Positions 32,794-41,976 of a stretch of DNA of 57,493 nucleotides are shown here, in pieces. Source of the stretch: an uncultured Mediterraneibacter sp. GTDB lineage: Bacteria > Bacillota > Clostridia > Lachnospirales > Lachnospiraceae. The first letter of the stretch is position 1; each line of letters begins with the position of its first letter. The notes under the pieces are model-generated. The model saw only the letters and a program-made list of their open reading frames with translations, made no database searches and was not told where the DNA came from. Location of the stretch: positions 1 to 57,493 of the forward strand of contig CALWFV010000018.1 in the NCBI GenBank assembly GCA_944377745.1, written 5' to 3'. The translations under genes and the position numbers were made by a program.

Positions 32794-33870
32794 CTATCGC
32801 CCGCAGCATTTCTTATACTTTTTTCCGCTCCCGCAGGGACACGGGTCATTAGGATAGATCTTCTTCGGTTTTACCACGGTTTCCTGGCGTTCTCTTCCCC
32901 CGTTCATCCCCCACAGCGCGCTGCGGGGATCTTTCAGATCCGCTTCACTGAGGAATGAAAGTTCCCAGTCCTCGAAATCATCTTCCATCTCTTTCAGACG
33001 TTCTGCGAATTCCTCCTCTATCTGATCAAACTCTTTCGCTTTCTTCTCTTCTCCCATCTTCCGGTAAAACGCCGCGGCGCTTCTGTAGAATCCGTCATAC
33101 TCTGTAGTCCCCTCGCATTCTTCCAGGATACGGTCCAGGATCTGTTTCGCCTTTCCATAATTTTCCCTCCCCATCCAGTAGAAAGTTCCGGCGATCGCCG
33201 CGTCAGACTCCCACTCTGACCCGAGCCAGTCCTCGTACCACTGATCGGCTTCTTCTTCCTTTCCGAGGGCAAGCAGGCATTCGCCGATGGATCTTTTAAA
33301 CATTACAGGGCTCTCATTTTCCCACGAGAATGTCTCCAGAACTTCTTTGCAGAAACGGATACACTTCTCATACTCTCCCATCCGCTGGTATGAAAGCATC
33401 ATATCCTCAAGCCATTCATCCAGCCCATACTCGTAATCCGTCGCCTCATCGACCTCAAAAATGTCCATCGGCATATCGGCATTCTTCATTTTTTCTTTGA
33501 CGATTTCCCACGCCTCCTCCCATGGAAGGATTGCCTCCGGATCTCGGAAATCATCATCCAGCGCATCGCCGCCCTGCCCAAGCAGTTCGCTCATCCCCTC
33601 CCAGGGTTCCTGTATCTCCAGGATTTCATAATCCTCCAGCATCTCTTCCAGCCCTTTTTTGTATCGTTCCTCGTCAAATTCCTTTTGTTCTCCCAGGATC
33701 GTATACATTTCGCTGAGCAGCACTCCGGCAATCGCCTCTTTCGTCTCCTTTTCCGTATACCCCGCTTCACGCATTTGCTCGTAAGCCTCTTTCACGTATT
33801 TTGTTTCCGGGTCCCTAAGCTGGTTGCCAACAATCTCGATCATCCGTTTTTTTAATCTTTTGTTTACCAT
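32794..33870 (-). CDS. SEC-C motif protein with TPR-like helices
   Basis: 358 residues, very acidic and helical. Residues 1-60 include [17 protein letters not shown] and a DUF1841-like start; the middle (about 150-280) shows TPR-like helix pairs ([47 protein letters not shown]). The last 22 residues are the SEC-C zinc motif, [16 protein letters not shown], also at the end of SecA, where it binds zinc and SecB or ribosomes. No operon partner. Role unknown; possibly ribosome- or chaperone-associated. Confidence 0.88.
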   Translation of the reverse strand: MVNKRLKKRMIEIVGNQLRDPETKYVKEAYEQMREAGYTEKETKEAIAGVLLSEMYTILGEQKEFDEERYKKGLEEMLEDYEILEIQEPWEGMSELLGQGGDALDDDFRDPEAILPWEEAWEIVKEKMKNADMPMDIFEVDEATDYEYGLDEWLEDMMLSYQRMGEYEKCIRFCKEVLETFSWENESPVMFKRSIGECLLALGKEEEADQWYEDWLGSEWESDAAIAGTFYWMGRENYGKAKQILDRILEECEGTTEYDGFYRSAAAFYRKMGEEKKAKEFDQIEEEFAERLKEMEDDFEDWELSFLSEADLKDPRSALWGMNGGRERQETVVKPKKIYPNDPCPCGSGKKYKKCCGR

Positions 33871-33968
33871 TTTATCTTCTGCTCCTCCCGCTTTAATCCT
33901 CTTTTAGCAAGTATAATACAGAGCATAATTCCTGACCACCTTAGCCCAATATCTTTTATTCCAGCTTG

Positions 33969-34002
33969 CCTCAATAGTTACAGTAAACTGTAACCCTCAA
34001 TA
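33969..34002. repeat. 18-bp palindrome flanked by 8-bp direct repeats
   Basis: GTTACAGT-AA-ACTGTAAC (33977-33994) is flanked on both sides by CCTCAATA (33969-33976 and 33995-34002). It has the look of a minimal insertion with target duplication, or an operator between the exporter operon end and the SEC-C gene. Confidence 0.6.
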
Positions 34003-34037
34003 TTTCTCATTCCGGCAGGAAAATTTCCCCTTATCTT

Positions 34038-36785
34038 CTACGCCTGCTCCGCCATTCCTGCCTGCGCAGGCTGCAGTCTCCCCGACAGCACCATAGCTCC
34101 GGTACACAGACCCACGTTCAATACCGCCGTGAAGATCAGGTAACCTGCCTCTATCATCCCCTGAGGGTGGAGATAGAGGTATACATGGACCATAAAATAA
34201 TACAGCACTTCCTGCACGATCCAGTACGCTGCCAGCGTCACGACGCTGGAATAGATCCCGTACCTCACGCCCTCTTTCATGAGCATCTTGCAGAATCCCG
34301 CGTCTGTGATCCCCATAGCCCGAAGGACCGAAAACTCATATCTCCGCTCCGCCACAAGATACTGCATACTGTTCATGATATGGAGAAGGCTGATGAGAAG
34401 GAGTACCGCCGCGATACCATAAAAGAACATGATCTGCTGGTCCAGGTACAGATCCTGTGCCTCGATCTGCGCCGTGTAATCCTTCACCACGCAGCGGCTG
34501 ATACCGCCCACCGCGCTCCGGATCTCATCCGACGCCCGGGCAGCCGCTTCTCTGTCTGCGCCTTCCGGCAAAGAAATACTGATGGTCTGATATCCTGTCA
34601 CGCCAAAGTTCTTCTCCATCTGTTCATTGGTCATGATGATATCCACATTAGAGACTCCGTCATCCCCGATGTATGTCCCCACTTTCGCGAGCGGGCGGCT
34701 GATGAGCGCCCCGATCTTCAGTTCCGTATCCCGGTAATCATCCTGCCCGCCCAGAAATTTCAACGTTTCTCCATCCGCTTCCGGATCATCCGGAGTGCGC
34801 AGCTGTACCGTGTCGCCCGCGCTGATATCTATCACATCATAGTTTCCCTGCCCGTCCAGCAGGGTCTTGAAGAGGACTGTATTTTCTTCCCGCATCTTAT
34901 CCGGGTCTATCCTTCCCTCCAGCACATAATCATCCAGCCTCTCCAGCATCTCATCGTCATATCCATAGATATTTATCTTCAGCCGGTAGTCGTCCTCCCC
35001 GGTCTGGACGATCTGCCCGTTGTACTTTTCCATGATCTCCGGGTCAGGCTCAAACCCCTCTTCCTCCGCTGTTTCTGCAAAATAGGATGTTCCTTTCAGC
35101 ATCCCGTCATTCAGAGGGATCTCCCCCAGCATATACCGCACCGGGAATACATTCTCCAGCCCCGTTATCCCCTTTAACTCTTCCGCCGTCTTCTCAGGGA
35201 TGGTATCTTTCAGGATGTCCGACGCCTCGTAAACCTGGATATCGGATCCCAGACCGTCGTCCGCCGCAAAAACCAGTTCATTGTTGGTCTTTGTATTCTC
35301 TGCCACATATGCCGCGCCGAGGAAGATCACGCTTCCCACTGACAGAGAGAGCAGGATTCCGATAAAGGCGCCTTTCCGTGAGAACATAAACTTCTTTGCC
35401 AGGATCCCGGTCATGTTCTCATGCCTCAGGCTGTATATCTTCCGTTTTTTTCTTTTCCCTGCCGCATCCTTTGCTATCATCTCGCGCAGCGTCAGCCGCC
35501 TCATACGCCTTACGAGGACAAGACTGATCAGCGCCAGGACGAGGAACAGAAAAACCGCTCCCATCCAGATAATACGGCAATCCACATGGAACACGCCCGC
35601 ATCTGGAAGCGCAGAGACCGACAGTTCCGCCGCAGTCTCTTCCATGGAGACCCCGGTGTGCCTCGCCACATTTCCGCCCGCCTGGTTCCTGGTGATAAAT
35701 ATCCGTCCCGCTTTCCCATAGATCCACGCTGCCGCCCCGTTTCCGAGCAGCGTTCCCGCCGCATATCCGCCTGCAAATATGAGCGCCATCTCTGTCATCA
35801 GCATAGCGAAAGCGGATCCGTCCGTCATCCCCAGCGTCTGCATGACACTGTACTGGGACAGGCGCCGCAGCACAGAGACCTGAAAGATACTGTAGATAAT
35901 GAATCCCGCAAACATGGCAAGGACCAGCAGGACCGCCCCTTCGGTCAGAGCCTCGTTCTCATTGAGGGAACCCCAGATCCAGGGAAGCCCCAGCGAAGGA
36001 TCTGTAAGCGCGGTACGGATCTGTTCCACAGACAGTTTTGCCTCCTCCGCGCCCACATACCCTGCCATCCCGTTGTTCCTCGCCACTGTGCTCCCATCCA
36101 CGCCGTACGCTGATGCAAACGCCTTTATCTGCACAAGTACCGGGGAGGACTCGTCAAATCTCAGATACAGGAAACTTCCGTTCATGCCGTAATCCAGCTC
36201 CGGGCTCACAAAGACCTGCATATAGTCTCCCATCAGGTCGCCCAGTTTCTCCGGCATCTCCGACACAATACCTGTGAGGATAAATTTCTCGCCATCCAGC
36301 GTCACGGCGCTCCCCGGCTCGTCTGGTACGCCCAGGTTCCGAAGCGTCTGGGCGTCCGCCGCGATCTCGTTTTCCTCCACAGGCATTTCCCCCTCAAGGA
36401 GTTCTCTCCCCATGATATCCAGATACCCCTCATCGCCGTACACATACTGGATCTCAAACGGTTCGGAGACAGCTTTCCTCACAGTCTCCACCCCGTACTT
36501 TTCCAGTCGGAATCCTTCTCCGCCCAAGATTATCCCGTCATTTCCCTCGCTTTCCTGTATATCTTTCAGAAATTCCCCAAACCACGGAAAGTCACATCGC
36601 ATCTCATAGTGCCAGTCGCCGTATTCTGTCCTGGCGTTCTCCTTCGCCGCCTCCTGCCCGCTGGCAAAAAGGGAGCCTACTCCGGTCAGCAGAGCCGCCG
36701 AGAGCAGGACTCCTGTAAAAAGCGCCGCAGTCTGTTTCTTATAATATTTCATATAGGCAAGGGCGAGCCTCAGAGTATTTCTCAT
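34038..36785 (-). CDS. FtsX/MacB-type ABC transporter permease
   Basis: 915 residues, with an N-terminal helix (KKQTAALFTGVLLSAALLTG), a large extracellular domain (about 50-290), three helices around 300-430, a basic loop, then a second FtsX unit starting at about 480 (SRKGAFIGILLSLSVGSVIF), another extracellular domain and three closing helices. The loop MQYLVAERRYEFSVLRAMG is the FtsX cytoplasmic signature. The ATG overlaps the ATPase stop by four bases. Similar exporters confer resistance to antimicrobial peptides or release lipoprotein-type cargo. Confidence 0.9.
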   Translation of the reverse strand: MRNTLRLALAYMKYYKKQTAALFTGVLLSAALLTGVGSLFASGQEAAKENARTEYGDWHYEMRCDFPWFGEFLKDIQESEGNDGIILGGEGFRLEKYGVETVRKAVSEPFEIQYVYGDEGYLDIMGRELLEGEMPVEENEIAADAQTLRNLGVPDEPGSAVTLDGEKFILTGIVSEMPEKLGDLMGDYMQVFVSPELDYGMNGSFLYLRFDESSPVLVQIKAFASAYGVDGSTVARNNGMAGYVGAEEAKLSVEQIRTALTDPSLGLPWIWGSLNENEALTEGAVLLVLAMFAGFIIYSIFQVSVLRRLSQYSVMQTLGMTDGSAFAMLMTEMALIFAGGYAAGTLLGNGAAAWIYGKAGRIFITRNQAGGNVARHTGVSMEETAAELSVSALPDAGVFHVDCRIIWMGAVFLFLVLALISLVLVRRMRRLTLREMIAKDAAGKRKKRKIYSLRHENMTGILAKKFMFSRKGAFIGILLSLSVGSVIFLGAAYVAENTKTNNELVFAADDGLGSDIQVYEASDILKDTIPEKTAEELKGITGLENVFPVRYMLGEIPLNDGMLKGTSYFAETAEEEGFEPDPEIMEKYNGQIVQTGEDDYRLKINIYGYDDEMLERLDDYVLEGRIDPDKMREENTVLFKTLLDGQGNYDVIDISAGDTVQLRTPDDPEADGETLKFLGGQDDYRDTELKIGALISRPLAKVGTYIGDDGVSNVDIIMTNEQMEKNFGVTGYQTISISLPEGADREAAARASDEIRSAVGGISRCVVKDYTAQIEAQDLYLDQQIMFFYGIAAVLLLISLLHIMNSMQYLVAERRYEFSVLRAMGITDAGFCKMLMKEGVRYGIYSSVVTLAAYWIVQEVLYYFMVHVYLYLHPQGMIEAGYLIFTAVLNVGLCTGAMVLSGRLQPAQAGMAEQA

Positions 36786-37477
36786 AACCAGCCACCGTCC
36801 TTCCCGGCAGCACAGTACAGTCTCCCGTCCTCGATCCGGATGATCCGGTCGCACGCCTGTGCCAGCGCCTCATTGTGCGTCACCATGAGAATGGTCTGAT
36901 GATATTTCCTGCTGCTCTCTTTTAGCAGCCCCATAACCTCCACCGTGGTGGAGGAATCGAGATTGCCGGTGGGCTCATCGGCCAGGACCAGGGCGGGCTT
37001 ATTGGCGAGTGCGCGCGCCAGGGCCACCCTCTGCTGCTGCCCGCCGGACAGTTCACTGGGATATCGTTTTCTCTTCTCCCACAGCCCCAGTTCTTTTAAA
37101 AGTTCACGGATATAGCCGTGGTCCACATGCTTTCCCCTGTCAAACGTGACCGGGAGAGCCACATTGTCATATACATTGAGTACCGGCATCAGGCTGTAAT
37201 TCTGGAATACGAAGCCGATGTTCCTTCTCCGGAAGATAGTCAGTTCCTTCCGCTTCAGGGAGGCGATATCATGCCCCCGGATGATGATCTGTCCCCGGGC
37301 AGGCGTATCCAAACCTCCGATCAGGTTGAGGAGTGTGCTCTTTCCCGAACCGGATGTCCCGACGATCGCGATAAACTCCCCCTGCTCCACAGAAAACGAC
37401 ACGTCCCTGAGCGCATATACTTTATTTTCCTTCTCTCCATAGATCTTGTGGATCTGTTTTACCTGCAGTATTTCCAT
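36782..37477 (-). CDS. ABC transporter ATP-binding protein (MacB/LolD/BceA type)
   Basis: 231 residues. Walker [12 protein letters not shown]-loop [12 protein letters not shown], signature [14 protein letters not shown], Walker [14 protein letters not shown], and the H-loop VTHNEALAQ. Couples ATP use to the FtsX-type permease downstream. Such pairs usually sit beside their own two-component system; here the histidine kinase and response regulator lie upstream on the same strand but are separated by the HipA-like module. Confidence 0.95.
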   Translation of the reverse strand: MEILQVKQIHKIYGEKENKVYALRDVSFSVEQGEFIAIVGTSGSGKSTLLNLIGGLDTPARGQIIIRGHDIASLKRKELTIFRRRNIGFVFQNYSLMPVLNVYDNVALPVTFDRGKHVDHGYIRELLKELGLWEKRKRYPSELSGGQQQRVALARALANKPALVLADEPTGNLDSSTTVEVMGLLKESSRKYHQTILMVTHNEALAQACDRIIRIEDGRLYCAAGKDGGWL

Positions 37478-37621
37478 CTGTATGTCCCCTTTCTCCCGTA
37501 CGGCTCCGACTGAAACGTCTGCCGGAGGCCGTACTTGTGGTCTATGAAAAGAATAGCAGGCAAATCTTTCACTGCCCTGACAGTTTCCGGGTGGAATTAT
37601 GACAGTTCTGTAAGAATTTTT

Positions 37622-38437
37622 CTACTTCCATTTTCTGCGCTCCACCTCAGAATTAAGGAACAGCTTACTTTTCGGCATACGCTTTACCGGATGCAGTTTA
37701 TTACGCCGGATCAGATCCTCAATATTCTGCCGGGTACATTCCAGTCTTTTTGCCGCTTCTGCTGTAGAAATCACCTCATGTTCAATATAGATATTAAAAT
37801 CATCTGCCGTAAATGGCACCTGCTCTTCCATCTGAAACAATTCTTCGTTCGGAATGGATATAAACTCATCCCAGCAGATTCCATTGCCGCCGGGAAGAAC
37901 CTTCATACGACCAAAAGCATTTGGATCATCCCGAAGCGGACGGAACTTTCTTTTTTCCGACAGTTTCTTCTCCAGGCTGCATTTTTTTACACTTTCATTT
38001 TCAAAGAAAAGCAGGACGTTTTCTTTCGGAAGAGGAATCGCGCTCCGTATCTTTCTCCCAAACCGTTCTCCCAGCCTTGCGTAAATTTTCTCTGGCTCAA
38101 TCGGTTCGATGTAGCAGTCATCCTGCGCGCATCTTCCTTCTGCAAGGAGAAGAAGCTTAAATTCGTCATATTCCTCCAGTCCGTTTTCCCGCAGGATCTC
38201 ACCCAGGTTCTGCCTGTCAGGAGGGACGATCCTCTGTTGGACCCATTTTTTGCTCCAGAATTCATCCACCGTATACTTTTTACGCTTCACAAATGAAGAA
38301 AGCAGCAGCGGCACTTCCCACTCCGAGATTTCCTCCGGGATCTCGATAAAAAACATCCCCGGAATTTCATAATACAGCAGATACGCAAGAGGCTTTTCCT
38401 GTGAAACAGTACTATCTTTTATCGCAAAAGTTTTCAT
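37622..38437 (-). CDS. DUF2442-like protein with C-terminal helix-turn-helix, partner of HipA-like kinase
   Basis: 271 residues. Residues 1-110 are unrecognised (GMFFIEIPEEISEWEVPLLL). Residues about 128-202 resemble DUF2442 (KIRSAIPLPKENVLLFFENE, FRPLRDDPNAFGRMKVLPG, GICWDEFISI). Residues 221-270 are a MerR-like helix-turn-helix of the excisionase type (VISTAEAAKRLECTRQNIED then LIRRNKLHPVKR). The start at 38437 is preceded by AGGAGGTG; it overlaps the kinase gene by 26 bases, so both are made together. The layout, kinase then DNA-binding protein, suggests an antitoxin/autoregulator, but this is inference. Confidence 0.7.
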   Translation of the reverse strand: MKTFAIKDSTVSQEKPLAYLLYYEIPGMFFIEIPEEISEWEVPLLLSSFVKRKKYTVDEFWSKKWVQQRIVPPDRQNLGEILRENGLEEYDEFKLLLLAEGRCAQDDCYIEPIEPEKIYARLGERFGRKIRSAIPLPKENVLLFFENESVKKCSLEKKLSEKRKFRPLRDDPNAFGRMKVLPGGNGICWDEFISIPNEELFQMEEQVPFTADDFNIYIEHEVISTAEAAKRLECTRQNIEDLIRRNKLHPVKRMPKSKLFLNSEVERRKWK

Positions 38438-39236
38438 AATATTCCCACCTCCTGTTGAGCATTTCCCATATCTTGTCCTGATATCTCTCTGGAAGTATTC
38501 CTTCAAGATTTTCAAAAATAAACTTCCTGTCCTCATGAGAAAAAGCGGGAATCCGAGTCCTGTATTCATGAGGGATCAAATTCAGATTGTCCATCGCAGA
38601 ATTACCACCCACGAAGCACTGTACCGGCTTATTCTCCATCACGTCTGCCTTTCGGATCTCATCCATGTTACGACAGCTGAAAAAGAATGAGAGCCCATGA
38701 TCAAACAGCGGCGCCAGGCGGATCGTCCTTCTCTTCCTGTCTCGCAGCACCTCCAGGTTTGCCCCATGCCGGTCTCTGTTTAAGATCAGAAAGTCTACTA
38801 GGAGCATCTCATAAATATATTTATCCCATCCCATACGGATGCAAAAATCAATCGGTGATTCTCCTTCTCTTCTTTCCAGCTGATAGTAAACATCCAGAGC
38901 GATCTTGCTCTCGCCAGGTTTCTTGAAATCATTTGAAGCGCAAAGCCATGTAGTATATTCTTTCTCCAAAATTCTGATCCTGGCGTGGATCAACCTGTAA
39001 GAAAGATGCTCAATTCCCAAAACAGTCAAAAGCCTGTCTGCTATCAATTCATTGATACACTCATAACCAAAGATTCCATTATATGCATCATAATTGGATA
39101 ATTTATAATAAATTTTCCTGCCGTTCTTTTCCGTACATGCCTTAAGGAAAGAGCCGGCTGTACCTGACGAGTTCCGTATCCTGGTCCAATCCAGATAAGT
39201 AAGATCCTGTATTTCCGAAATAATTTTTTCACACAT
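38412..39236 (-). CDS. Small HipA-like kinase (CtkA-like)
   Basis: 274 residues, without the N-terminal HipA_N domain. Nucleotide loop SSGTAGSFLKA (23-33), YYKLSNYD with the ATP-binding lysine (45), catalytic loop NRDRHGAN (153-160) and metal aspartate in LFDHGLSF (D179). All residues needed for protein-kinase activity appear present. Family relatives such as H. pylori CtkA are Ser/Thr kinases. No canonical hipB neighbour; instead a DUF2442-like/HTH gene overlaps its 3' end. A perfect 16-bp inverted repeat lies 24 bp upstream. Interpreted as a candidate toxin. Confidence 0.78.
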   Translation of the reverse strand: MCEKIISEIQDLTYLDWTRIRNSSGTAGSFLKACTEKNGRKIYYKLSNYDAYNGIFGYECINELIADRLLTVLGIEHLSYRLIHARIRILEKEYTTWLCASNDFKKPGESKIALDVYYQLERREGESPIDFCIRMGWDKYIYEMLLVDFLILNRDRHGANLEVLRDRKRRTIRLAPLFDHGLSFFFSCRNMDEIRKADVMENKPVQCFVGGNSAMDNLNLIPHEYRTRIPAFSHEDRKFIFENLEGILPERYQDKIWEMLNRRWEYYENFCDKR

Positions 39237-39260
39237 TCTGCCTCACATCCTTAGAAAAAG

Positions 39261-39300
39261 GATAACACTATACTTGTCATACGTCAAGTATAGTGTTATC
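39261..39300 (-). promoter_or_regulatory. Perfect 16-bp inverted repeat: operator and possible terminator
   Basis: GATAACACTATACTTG (39261-39276) and CAAGTATAGTGTTATC (39285-39300), 8-base centre. On the minus strand a promoter TTGACG (39287-39282), 17 bases, TATCCT (39264-39259) falls inside it. The same hairpin is followed by CCTTTTTC, so it could also stop transcription from the histidine kinase gene ending at 39316. Confidence 0.75.
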
Positions 39301-39315
39301 CTATTCAAAACTCAC

Positions 39316-40269
39316 TTACGAATCTGAAAATATCTCCATATTGTTTTTACAGTTTTTCAGAAATACCGAAAACTTGCTCCCCTCTCCCACCTCTGACTCT
39401 GCTGTAATATATCCCTTCTCATGCTCCAGTATCAGCCGGGACAGATACAGCCCGATCCCGGAGCCCTCGATGTTCTCCACATCCCGGCTCCGGTAAAACC
39501 GCTTGAATATCTCGGTCAGTTCCTCCTGCCGGATCCCCCTTCCCGTGTCGCTGACCGCGATCTCCGTGTACATTTCCATCGGTCTGACCAAGATCGTTAC
39601 ACTGCCGCCGGGCTCTGTATACTTCACCGCGTTTTCCAGCAGATTGACAAGAACCTCAGCGGTCCATTTCCGGTTGTGCCAGAGCATCCGGTCCTCAAAG
39701 GGTTCGGTCAGGACACGGATGTTTCTCCGTTCCGCCCGGTCAAGCACTGCACCCACCGCGTCCAGTATCGTTTCCCATATAGGCAGCGCCTCCGCCCCGA
39801 ATACCACAGCCCCCTGCTCCAGGTTCACCATCTTAAACAGGGACTGCAAGATCCAGTCAATCTTCTCGGACTGCCCTTTCATCTTTGCCAGAAATCGTTT
39901 TCTCGTCTCTTCATCCAGCCCCTCGTCTTCCAGCATCTCCCGGTACATCATCAGACCGGCAAGGGGCGTCTTAAGCTGATGGGACATATTGGAGATCAGG
40001 CTTTTTACCTGCTCCTTTTCTTCCTCCGCCGCGCTGATGCCAAGATCCACTTTCTCTTTGACACGCTTTGCCTTGGACGCCAGCGCAGAAATCTCGCCCT
40101 CCCGGATATCCGACTGGGATATGGGTTCTCCGTCCAGGATCTCATCCAGCATCCGGTCAATGGTCCGGTATATCTTCCGGTTTCTCCGCCACCCGTAAAA
40201 ACATCCTGCCGCCAGGAACACAGCCGCAAGAAGGAGTGCAGTGAAAAAAACAAACGGTACTTCTCTCAT
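39316..40269 (-). CDS. Sensor histidine kinase
   Basis: 317 residues. One membrane helix (about 5-26), short linker, dimerisation helix with the phosphorylated histidine in NMSHQLKTPLAG, and the ATP-binding domain with N box VNLLENAVKYTEPGG, G1 VSDTGRGI and G2 GSGIGLYLS. There is almost no extracellular sensing part, like kinases that sense through a partner ABC transporter. Partner response regulator at 41299, with a fructosamine-kinase-like gene between. The 3' end is 16 bases from the inverted repeat of the HipA-like module. Confidence 0.93.
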   Translation of the reverse strand: MREVPFVFFTALLLAAVFLAAGCFYGWRRNRKIYRTIDRMLDEILDGEPISQSDIREGEISALASKAKRVKEKVDLGISAAEEEKEQVKSLISNMSHQLKTPLAGLMMYREMLEDEGLDEETRKRFLAKMKGQSEKIDWILQSLFKMVNLEQGAVVFGAEALPIWETILDAVGAVLDRAERRNIRVLTEPFEDRMLWHNRKWTAEVLVNLLENAVKYTEPGGSVTILVRPMEMYTEIAVSDTGRGIRQEELTEIFKRFYRSRDVENIEGSGIGLYLSRLILEHEKGYITAESEVGEGSKFSVFLKNCKNNMEIFSDS

Positions 40270-40296
40270 ACATCTTCTCCCATATATCTTTTCCTG

Positions 40297-40341
40297 TCAT
40301 GCGTACTCCAGGATCTTTCCCGCTCATGCATACTCCAGGAT
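40297..40341. repeat. Degenerate 27-bp tandem repeat at the end of the fructosamine-kinase-like gene
   Basis: TCATGCGTACTCCAGGAT (40297-40314) and TCATGCATACTCCAGGAT (40324-40341) differ at one base and are 27 bp apart. Each encodes ILEYA and a stop on the minus strand, so the gene end is present twice and only the first stop is used. Confidence 0.75.
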
Positions 40342-41292
40342 GATCCCCGCCACGCTGCCCAAATAAGACCTTCCGAACAGGTTCAGATGGTTCAGCAGAT
40401 GATACAGGTCATACAGTTTCTTCCGCTCCTGATAGCCTTTCATGTCAATGGGATTGACCTCACTGTAAGCCGCGTAGAACCGCTCCGGCAGGCTTCCGAA
40501 GAGCTGGGTCATCGCCAGATCTGCCTCAAAATCCCCCACGTAAACGGCAGGGTCTATGATCCACGCCTTTCCGTCCGGCCCGCACATCATATTCCCGCTC
40601 CAGAGATCTCCATGGAGCAGGGACGGAAACTCCGGTTCTCTCAGATAAGAATCCATGTGCTCCAGAAGAGAATCCGCCCTTTTCATCAGTTCCTTCCCCA
40701 GACAGTGCTCTGCTTTTTTTAACTGGGGAAGAAGACGGCATTCTCTGTAAAAGTCTGTCCACTTCTCTCTCGGACTGTTCTTCTGCGGGCTGGCGCCGAT
40801 AAAATTGTCTTCCGTAAATCCATATCTTAGGTCGGATTTCTTCCTTTCTTCCTCAGAGGCTGCAAAGGTCAGGCATTCCGCCCGGTGAAGCCCGGCAAGC
40901 TCATGTCCAAAAGTTTCCCAATACGTGTCAATGCGTGGCGCGCTGTCGATATACTCCAGGGCAAGGAAGGAAACGCCTCTTCCTTCATCCGTCCCAGTTC
41001 CCAGTATCTCCGGCACCCCGATCTTCCCCGATGCGCCCAGAGCGCCCAGCCCTCTTGCTTCTGTCCGGAAGAAGGCGCGGTTCCGGATGGAATTGGTCTT
41101 CACAAAGATATGCTCCCCATTAGAAATATTTACCCGGTAAGCGTCGTTGATATCGCCGCCGTACACACGGTCCGTCCTTTCGATCCTCGTCCCTTCCCCG
41201 AACACATTCTGTACCATGTCTTCCATAGAATGATATTCGTCTGAAAGAGATTTTCCCGAAAGATTTCCTTCTGAATAAAACCTATTCTCCAT
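40324..41292 (-). CDS. Fructosamine kinase / aminoglycoside phosphotransferase-like protein
   Basis: 322 residues. The first 40 residues are extra; then the FN3K fold: YGGDINDAYRVNISNGEHIF with the VKT lysine, FLALEYID hinge, GFTEDNFIGASPQKN, catalytic loop LLHGDLWSGNMM and metal motif IIDPAVYVGDFEADLAM. FN3K-type proteins phosphorylate sugar adducts on proteins or free fructosamines. AGGAGGGG precedes the ATG, six bases after the response regulator stop. Location between regulator and kinase genes of one two-component system is unusual. Confidence 0.9.
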   Translation of the reverse strand: MENRFYSEGNLSGKSLSDEYHSMEDMVQNVFGEGTRIERTDRVYGGDINDAYRVNISNGEHIFVKTNSIRNRAFFRTEARGLGALGASGKIGVPEILGTGTDEGRGVSFLALEYIDSAPRIDTYWETFGHELAGLHRAECLTFAASEEERKKSDLRYGFTEDNFIGASPQKNSPREKWTDFYRECRLLPQLKKAEHCLGKELMKRADSLLEHMDSYLREPEFPSLLHGDLWSGNMMCGPDGKAWIIDPAVYVGDFEADLAMTQLFGSLPERFYAAYSEVNPIDMKGYQERKKLYDLYHLLNHLNLFGRSYLGSVAGIILEYA

Positions 41293-41298
41293 CTTGTT

Positions 41299-41976
41299 TT
41301 ACCCCTCCTCGCTCCTCCAGACGTACCCGATCCCGTGGACTGTATGGATCAGCGCCGGATGCTTCGGGTCGTCCTCTATCTTTGCCCGGAGTCTCCTGAT
41401 ATTCACGGACAGGGTATTCTCATCTACGAATTTCCCCTGGCTGTCCCACACATGTTCCAGGATCTGTTCCTTTGCAAGCACCTGCCCCCGGTTTTCCATG
41501 AAATACAGAAGGAGCTGATATTCCACCTTGCTGCACCGGATCTCTTCTCCATTTTTGTACACTTTGCAGGAATCCTTCTCCAGCGTGATCCCGCCGGAGG
41601 CGAGCCGGTTTTCCGGTCTCCGGCTCTGGAGGATCTTTCGGATCCTCGCTTTGAGCACCGCGATGGAAAACGGCTTGGACATATAGTCCGCGACGCCCAG
41701 CTCCAGCGCCTTCACCTCATCCATCTCCGTATCCCGCGCTGTCAGCATCAGGATAGGGACGCCGCCGTACTCCTGCGCCTGAGCGCAGATATCAAAGCCG
41801 CTCCCGTCCGGCAGGTTGCAGTCCAGCAGGACCAGGTCGCACAGCCCTTTGCGCAGGATCTCCATCCCCGCCCTTTTTGTTCCCGCAGCCAGGATTTCAT
41901 AGCCTTCCTTTTCCAGAAAATAGGTAAGCCCCTCCTGGAGGTCCATATCGTCTTCTATGATCAGTATTCTGCTCAT
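41299..41976 (-). CDS. OmpR/PhoB family response regulator
   Basis: 225 residues. Receiver domain with acidic pocket IIEDDMDL, phosphorylated aspartate in VLLDCNLPDG, T in MLTARD and K in SKPF; C-terminal winged helix with NTLSVNIRRLRAKIEDDP and HTVHGIGYVWR. Cognate kinase is probably at 39316. Its start overlaps the stop of the AraC gene by four bases, tying it to that transcript. Likely target: the ABC exporter at 34038-37477. Confidence 0.95.
   Translation of the reverse strand: MSRILIIEDDMDLQEGLTYFLEKEGYEILAAGTKRAGMEILRKGLCDLVLLDCNLPDGSGFDICAQAQEYGGVPILMLTARDTEMDEVKALELGVADYMSKPFSIAVLKARIRKILQSRRPENRLASGGITLEKDSCKVYKNGEEIRCSKVEYQLLLYFMENRGQVLAKEQILEHVWDSQGKFVDENTLSVNIRRLRAKIEDDPKHPALIHTVHGIGYVWRSEEG

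Noticed and set aside
32610-32849. 79-codon minus-strand frame beside the SEC-C gene
   Set aside because: Overlaps the end of the SEC-C gene, no ribosome site, low-complexity basic product.
34167-35177. 336-codon plus-strand frame opposite the FtsX permease
   Set aside because: Antisense shadow without start signals or domains.
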